Shown here piece after piece: positions 60,555-64,000 of a stretch of DNA of 64,000 bases. A model generated the notes under the pieces. That model saw only the letters and a program-made list of their open reading frames with translations, did no database searches and had not been told where the DNA came from. Numbering within the stretch: position 1 is the stretch's first letter; each line of letters opens with the position of its first letter. The position numbers and the translations under genes were made by a program. This DNA comes from Lineus longissimus (lineage: Eukaryota > Nemertea > Pilidiophora > Heteronemertea > Lineidae), in assembly GCF_910592395.1 (NCBI RefSeq), contig NC_088310.1, forward strand, positions 16,935,501 to 16,999,500, read 5' to 3'.

Positions 60555-61322
60555 ATGTCAAGATTCACACTGATTTGTGCCTTAGTTTTCGTGTATGTTG
60601 CGATCTACTTCAGCAGGTCACATTCGCATATCCTAACTGTAAAACCAGGCGGAGCCAACATAGCAAGTTTTGATGAAGGCAAGTCACATCGAGGGGATAG
60701 CATCGCGGATGACGTGAAGAGGACATCTCAAATATTGGAAGGTCATGATGATACCACAACTAATGGAATAATGGAATGGTTGAATGCTGAGCCGAAAACC
60801 TCACTGTCAGTCAAACTGCAAACTGATGAGTCGAACCATCTACAGCGTACGGTCATACGAAAACGCTCTGTTGAAACAGGAACCAAACAGGGTCAAGTCA
60901 CAACTGTTGAGGACGTTGCAAGTGTAACGACAGTTGAGAATATCGTTGCATTTAGCGAAGGAGTGGACAATCGCGTTATGACAATCGAAGATAAGTTCAC
61001 TGAAGAAGGGACGACTACAACGACGGCAAAACCAGCTGACATATCCAACAGTATGATGGCAGTAAGTGAGAAAGAAATAACTGCTGAGGGGACAATTCCT
61101 GCTGTTACGATAGGCAACGGACGTGTCACTGCATTTGCGAGTACTTTGACATCGATAGGTCATGTGAGGGTAAGTGGACAAAACAGCGCCAATGTGTCTG
61201 TCGATATGGCAATCAACACCTCATTCGTTACCCGTAATGAAGACTCGAACAATGGCTCATTGCAGAATGAGATGGAGCAAAATTATTTGCCAGATGGTAA
61301 CTTAAGCGAGTCAGATCGTTAA
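60555..61322 (+). CDS. Secreted-type N-terminal domain of a GPCR (ends at in-frame TAA)
   Basis: 255 residues from ATG 60555. A hydrophobic N-terminus (residues 5-19, LICALVFVYVAIYF) acts as a signal peptide or anchor. The rest is polar, Thr/Ser/Val-rich with TTTTT at 153-157, a furin-type RKR at 102-104, and N-glycosylation sites NVS 213, NTS 221, NGS 233 and NLS 249. The TAA at 61320-61322 is followed in the same frame, without another stop, by the 7TM protein. A donor GTAACT at 61297 and acceptor TTTTAG at 61347 would remove exactly 51 nt including the stop and keep the frame. I therefore regard this as the ectodomain of the following receptor, but a separate secreted protein is possible. 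No family recognised. Confidence 0.65.
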   Translation: MSRFTLICALVFVYVAIYFSRSHSHILTVKPGGANIASFDEGKSHRGDSIADDVKRTSQILEGHDDTTTNGIMEWLNAEPKTSLSVKLQTDESNHLQRTVIRKRSVETGTKQGQVTTVEDVASVTTVENIVAFSEGVDNRVMTIEDKFTEEGTTTTTAKPADISNSMMAVSEKEITAEGTIPAVTIGNGRVTAFASTLTSIGHVRVSGQNSANVSVDMAINTSFVTRNEDSNNGSLQNEMEQNYLPDGNLSESDR

Positions 61323-61347
61323 CAGATTGAACATCTGCAGATTTTAG
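61297..61347 (+). other. Candidate 51-nt mini-intron
   Basis: GATG/GTAACT at the 5' end and GATTTTAG/AGAAAG at the 3' end, with GTTAAC 24-29 nt upstream of the acceptor as a branch-site-like motif that contains the TAA. Length is divisible by three, and the upstream (phase 1) and downstream frames match. Animal introns this short are rare, so this is a hypothesis. Confidence 0.35.
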
Positions 61348-62258
61348 AGAAAGTCTTGAAGTGGATTCTACCACCAGTTTTAATGTGCTTGGGTATATTT
61401 GGTAATATCATGAGCTTGATCATTATGAATAAGAAACACAACCGACGCAATAGCACAAGCTTTCTAATGGGCGCACTGGCTGTTCCTGATCTCATTCTCA
61501 CTACACTTGCTACTCCTCTATTTTTTGTCGCCTGGAATTTCAACCCGGGTATATTTGATATACTATATATCTGCCCTTGTTATCATTGCCTGATAAATAC
61601 TTGCGTCTCTGCGAGTGTATGGATCTTAACATTCATGACGTTGCAGAGGTTGGTATGCGTCTACAGGCCGCTGCGGGCAAAGTCTGTCCTGAGTAACATC
61701 AAGCTTACCAGGCGGATTCTAATTGGCATTGTTACGTTCTCTATCGTCATCAGTATCCCAATATTCTTTACAACTAAACCAGATGGACCGGGTGAGGGGC
61801 ATTACGGAGTCTGTAAGGCACCCTATTTTGAAACGTGGTACACAAAGTTATATACCCACACAAACAGCATTATCAGATCGTATGTACCTTGTATTCTTAT
61901 TTTCGCTGCAAACATTGGCCTCATCTGGAAAATTAATGTCATTGCAAAGGAGAGGTCACAACTACACGCTGTTCCAGCAACGCAAGATGATGACACAACT
62001 AAATCTGTCACAAAAATGTTGCTGTGTGTATCCTTTGCTTTCCTGATTCAAATCGGTCCACTAGCCGTTTACAACAATGTGCGCCTAAGGTATCTGGGAT
62101 TCGGGCCAGTTGGCAGGGCGGCCATGTCCGCCCTTTACCCACTGGTGTACATGATGCAGGCATCCAATCATGCCTTAAACGTCTACTTATATTGTGCAGG
62201 GGGAGGGAAACACTTCCGAGCTGAGTTTCTTCGAACTATGAAGTGTTCTTCAGCTTGA
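61323..62258 (+). CDS. Rhodopsin-class (peptide-receptor-like) GPCR, 7TM part
   Basis: About 311 codons open from just after the TAA to TGA 62256-62258. There is no ATG before TM1; the first is inside TM1 (PPVLMCLG), so the start must come from upstream coding sequence. TM1 has GN (IFGNIMSL), TM2 LAVPD (Asp kept), TM3 begins at a Cys (CPCYHC) and ends QRL in place of DRY, the second extracellular loop has the partner Cys (YGVCKAP), TM5 has Pro, TM6 IQIGPLAVY, and TM7 NHALNVYLY in place of NPxxY, followed by a short amphipathic tail (KHFRAEFLRTM). Fits an invertebrate neuropeptide receptor, diverged from the array at 15-45 kb. A poly(A) signal follows. Confidence 0.82.
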   Translation, partial: QIEHLQILEKVLKWILPPVLMCLGIFGNIMSLIIMNKKHNRRNSTSFLMGALAVPDLILTTLATPLFFVAWNFNPGIFDILYICPCYHCLINTCVSASVWILTFMTLQRLVCVYRPLRAKSVLSNIKLTRRILIGIVTFSIVISIPIFFTTKPDGPGEGHYGVCKAPYFETWYTKLYTHTNSIIRSYVPCILIFAANIGLIWKINVIAKERSQLHAVPATQDDDTTKSVTKMLLCVSFAFLIQIGPLAVYNNVRLRYLGFGPVGRAAMSALYPLVYMMQASNHALNVYLYCAGGGKHFRAEFLRTMKCSSA

Positions 62259-62333
62259 TCCAACGCCCCGCAGTGTCATCGAAATCGCTTGACTCGCAGT
62301 TTAAGGGTACGTAACACATATAAAGTCATTTTA

Positions 62334-62339
62334 AATAAA
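62334..62339 (+). terminator. Polyadenylation signal of the GPCR gene
   Basis: AATAAA, 76 bp after the stop codon. Confidence 0.5.
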
Positions 62340-64000
62340 AATACTGATCGATGTCTAAATTGTCTATTTCGTAGCCTATGTCGTTGTAAATAAGATATAT
62401 AGGGAGGCAGTACATGAATTAATCCCATCTCATTATTTTGTATAACCGCCAAGGATAATGAATGTACATGTACATGTAGTACCATTTTAGTATCATTTTC
62501 GTGACCAACTCTGATCAGTGAATGATGCTAGCCTATCGGCGTCAAGTACACTGGGAATTAGTCAGGTTATAGTTCACTTGATCATTTCACAGCCTGTTCC
62601 ATCACTGTTTCTGTGTCATTGAAAGCAATATTTTTAACATTGTGCTGTGGCCATTGGCATCAATTCTGTACTTTGTCTACGGACATCAAATTTATGAAAT
62701 CATGTACTTCACATCTAATTTCAAATGTCCTGTCTAATATCACGGTTTTAGATATTTTTTTAATGGAGGAGTACTCCTTTTCTTGGAGACTACAGTACTC
62801 TTCTACCTTCAGAGGATACCTCGTTAAGTTACCAATGGTATATCGAGGTAGTGCAGTTGAAATGCGTATATGTCACGCACCTAACGCGACGGAGCGCCTA
62901 AAATGTCGGTTTTTGGGGTCCAAAAATGCCTCTGTTTCGGTCTACATTTTATCTCCATCCCCGCGGCTTTGGTGAGACAACCAATGCCTCCAGTTCGGTA
63001 TCAATACATTCCTAAAACTATTGCCGAACAAGTCTACAAAATCCTAACCAAACAAAGGCTTCCAACATGTTAGACCTAAGTCAGAAGTCAATGATATTTC
63101 CTATAACGTTCGCCATAAAATAAAACGTCCCAAATATTGAAAGTGTACCATAACTTGTGGTAAAAAATGCCTCAGCTGTGAGGCAACCAAGATTTGGAAC
63201 GACTGGCCAGATGACTGGCCATTTGATACGTGGGAAGCTGGAAATTGGAGTATTTCGCAAACAGACATGACATGGGAGGCTAAAAAAGATCTGTGCCATG
63301 TGTTCCTTTTCAATCACCGTGCAGAACATTCGTGTTGTTTTAACCATATGAATATGCATATTGTGATCAATTTGTATATGTTTATGTGTTGTTATTAAAA
63401 ATAATGTTAGATATCGGTCAATTTACACGTTGTTACGTTATTATATATCATGTATCTCGCATGTATCGTGCCGATGAAAATAAAGTTTATTACAAAACTT
63501 TTTATTTGCTTTGAATTTAATCTTTTTTTGAAGTAATATTCTGAGATCGTGTTTTTCTCTGCATGTTAAGTTGGCTTGCCAATTCAGATAGTCGAACGTA
63601 TCTTGGCCGCATGCTATCAGTGTTCGGCCCTTAATCCCCCATTGGTCTCTCCTAATGAGTTTTCGAATCGTAAATCACTGTTACACCCCGTCAAGGAGTG
63701 CGAAAATCGTCCTTGTCTGTCCGAAAACAGATAGGATACATTGCCTCGTCTAAACATTGTAGGTTTAGAAGCATTTTAAACTCTCATATCAGTTGACAGT
63801 CACTTATAACGATACGATATATATCTTTACCTCAGACCTTAGAACGGTGACGGGCAGGATCGTTATCTCATCCCCACCAGTGATATACTGTAAAGTGAAT
63901 AATGTAAAATGGAATATATCTACATATACTTGATGAACATGTTGAACATCGCACGCAATGAAACAGCCACAAACCGTCTGTAACTTCATTATCGAAGTTT
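62340..64000. other. Non-coding stretch to window end
   Basis: No supported gene. ORFs such as 62613-62975 (120 codons) show no recognisable motif. AATAAA occurs at 63479-63484, without an associated gene. Confidence 0.5.

Noticed and set aside
61297-61340. 44-nt alternative mini-intron using the CTGCAG acceptor
   Set aside because: Its length would shift the 7TM frame; only the 51-nt version keeps frame.
62613-62975. 120-codon ORF downstream of the GPCR
   Set aside because: No motif or membrane pattern that makes sense, no supporting signals.

Overview
The window is animal nuclear DNA dominated by mobile elements. Three things show this: exon-like segments with GT/AG borders, single-exon rhodopsin-class receptors, and a mixture of DIRS, BEL/Pao, non-LTR, Helitron-like, pogo-like and other cut-and-paste remnants. 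FMRFamide-receptor-like GPCR expansions and the (GAC)n...GGTGAGC(T/C) repeat tails suggest a marine invertebrate, perhaps a lophotrochozoan. A lancelet or hemichordate is not excluded, and the sequence alone does not name the species.

Layout. (1) 1-0.92 kb: end of a host gene encoding a very acidic protein. (2) 0.92-6.0 kb: non-coding DNA with two short inverted-repeat elements. (3) 6.0-13.7 kb: a nearly intact DIRS-type tyrosine-recombinase retrotransposon (gag-like ORF, RT-RNase H ORF, recombinase ORF, inverted terminal repeats, internal complementary region), with a 1.1-kb repeat nested in its leader. (4) 13.7-18.7 kb: flank of the DIRS, a LINE relic, and the first GPCR of an array on the minus strand. 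(5) 18.7-24.1 kb: a second copy of 3.2-15.8 kb. It lacks the DIRS and so preserves the empty target site, but it has gained a solo LTR. (6) 24.1-33.0 kb: a BEL/Pao retrotransposon on the minus strand, its right LTR split by a Mutator-like non-autonomous element. (7) 33.0-46.5 kb: three more GPCR units. Each has an intact or recently broken receptor, a decayed receptor fragment just downstream, and an RT relic upstream; the last receptor is split by a tandem Helitron-like dimer. (8) 46.5-52.4 kb: LINE remains, one containing a hAT-like insertion with an 81-bp minisatellite, another an RT plus RNase H LINE with direct repeats at both ends. (9) 52.8-55.9 kb: a 12-finger C2H2 zinc-finger gene on the minus strand with acidic upstream exons. 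(10) 55.9-60.5 kb: non-coding. (11) 60.55-62.26 kb: a GPCR with a secreted-looking, glycosylation-rich N-terminal domain, separated from its 7TM part by one in-frame TAA that a 51-nt mini-intron would remove exactly. (12) 62.3-64 kb: non-coding.

Host biology. The receptors form the coherent host content: four near-identical FMRFamide-receptor-like paralogues in tandem and one separate peptide-receptor-like gene. The zinc-finger gene and the acidic exon are the other host genes. Everything else is best read as a layered record of transposition and local duplication, and the nesting order can be reconstructed from empty sites and target-site duplications.
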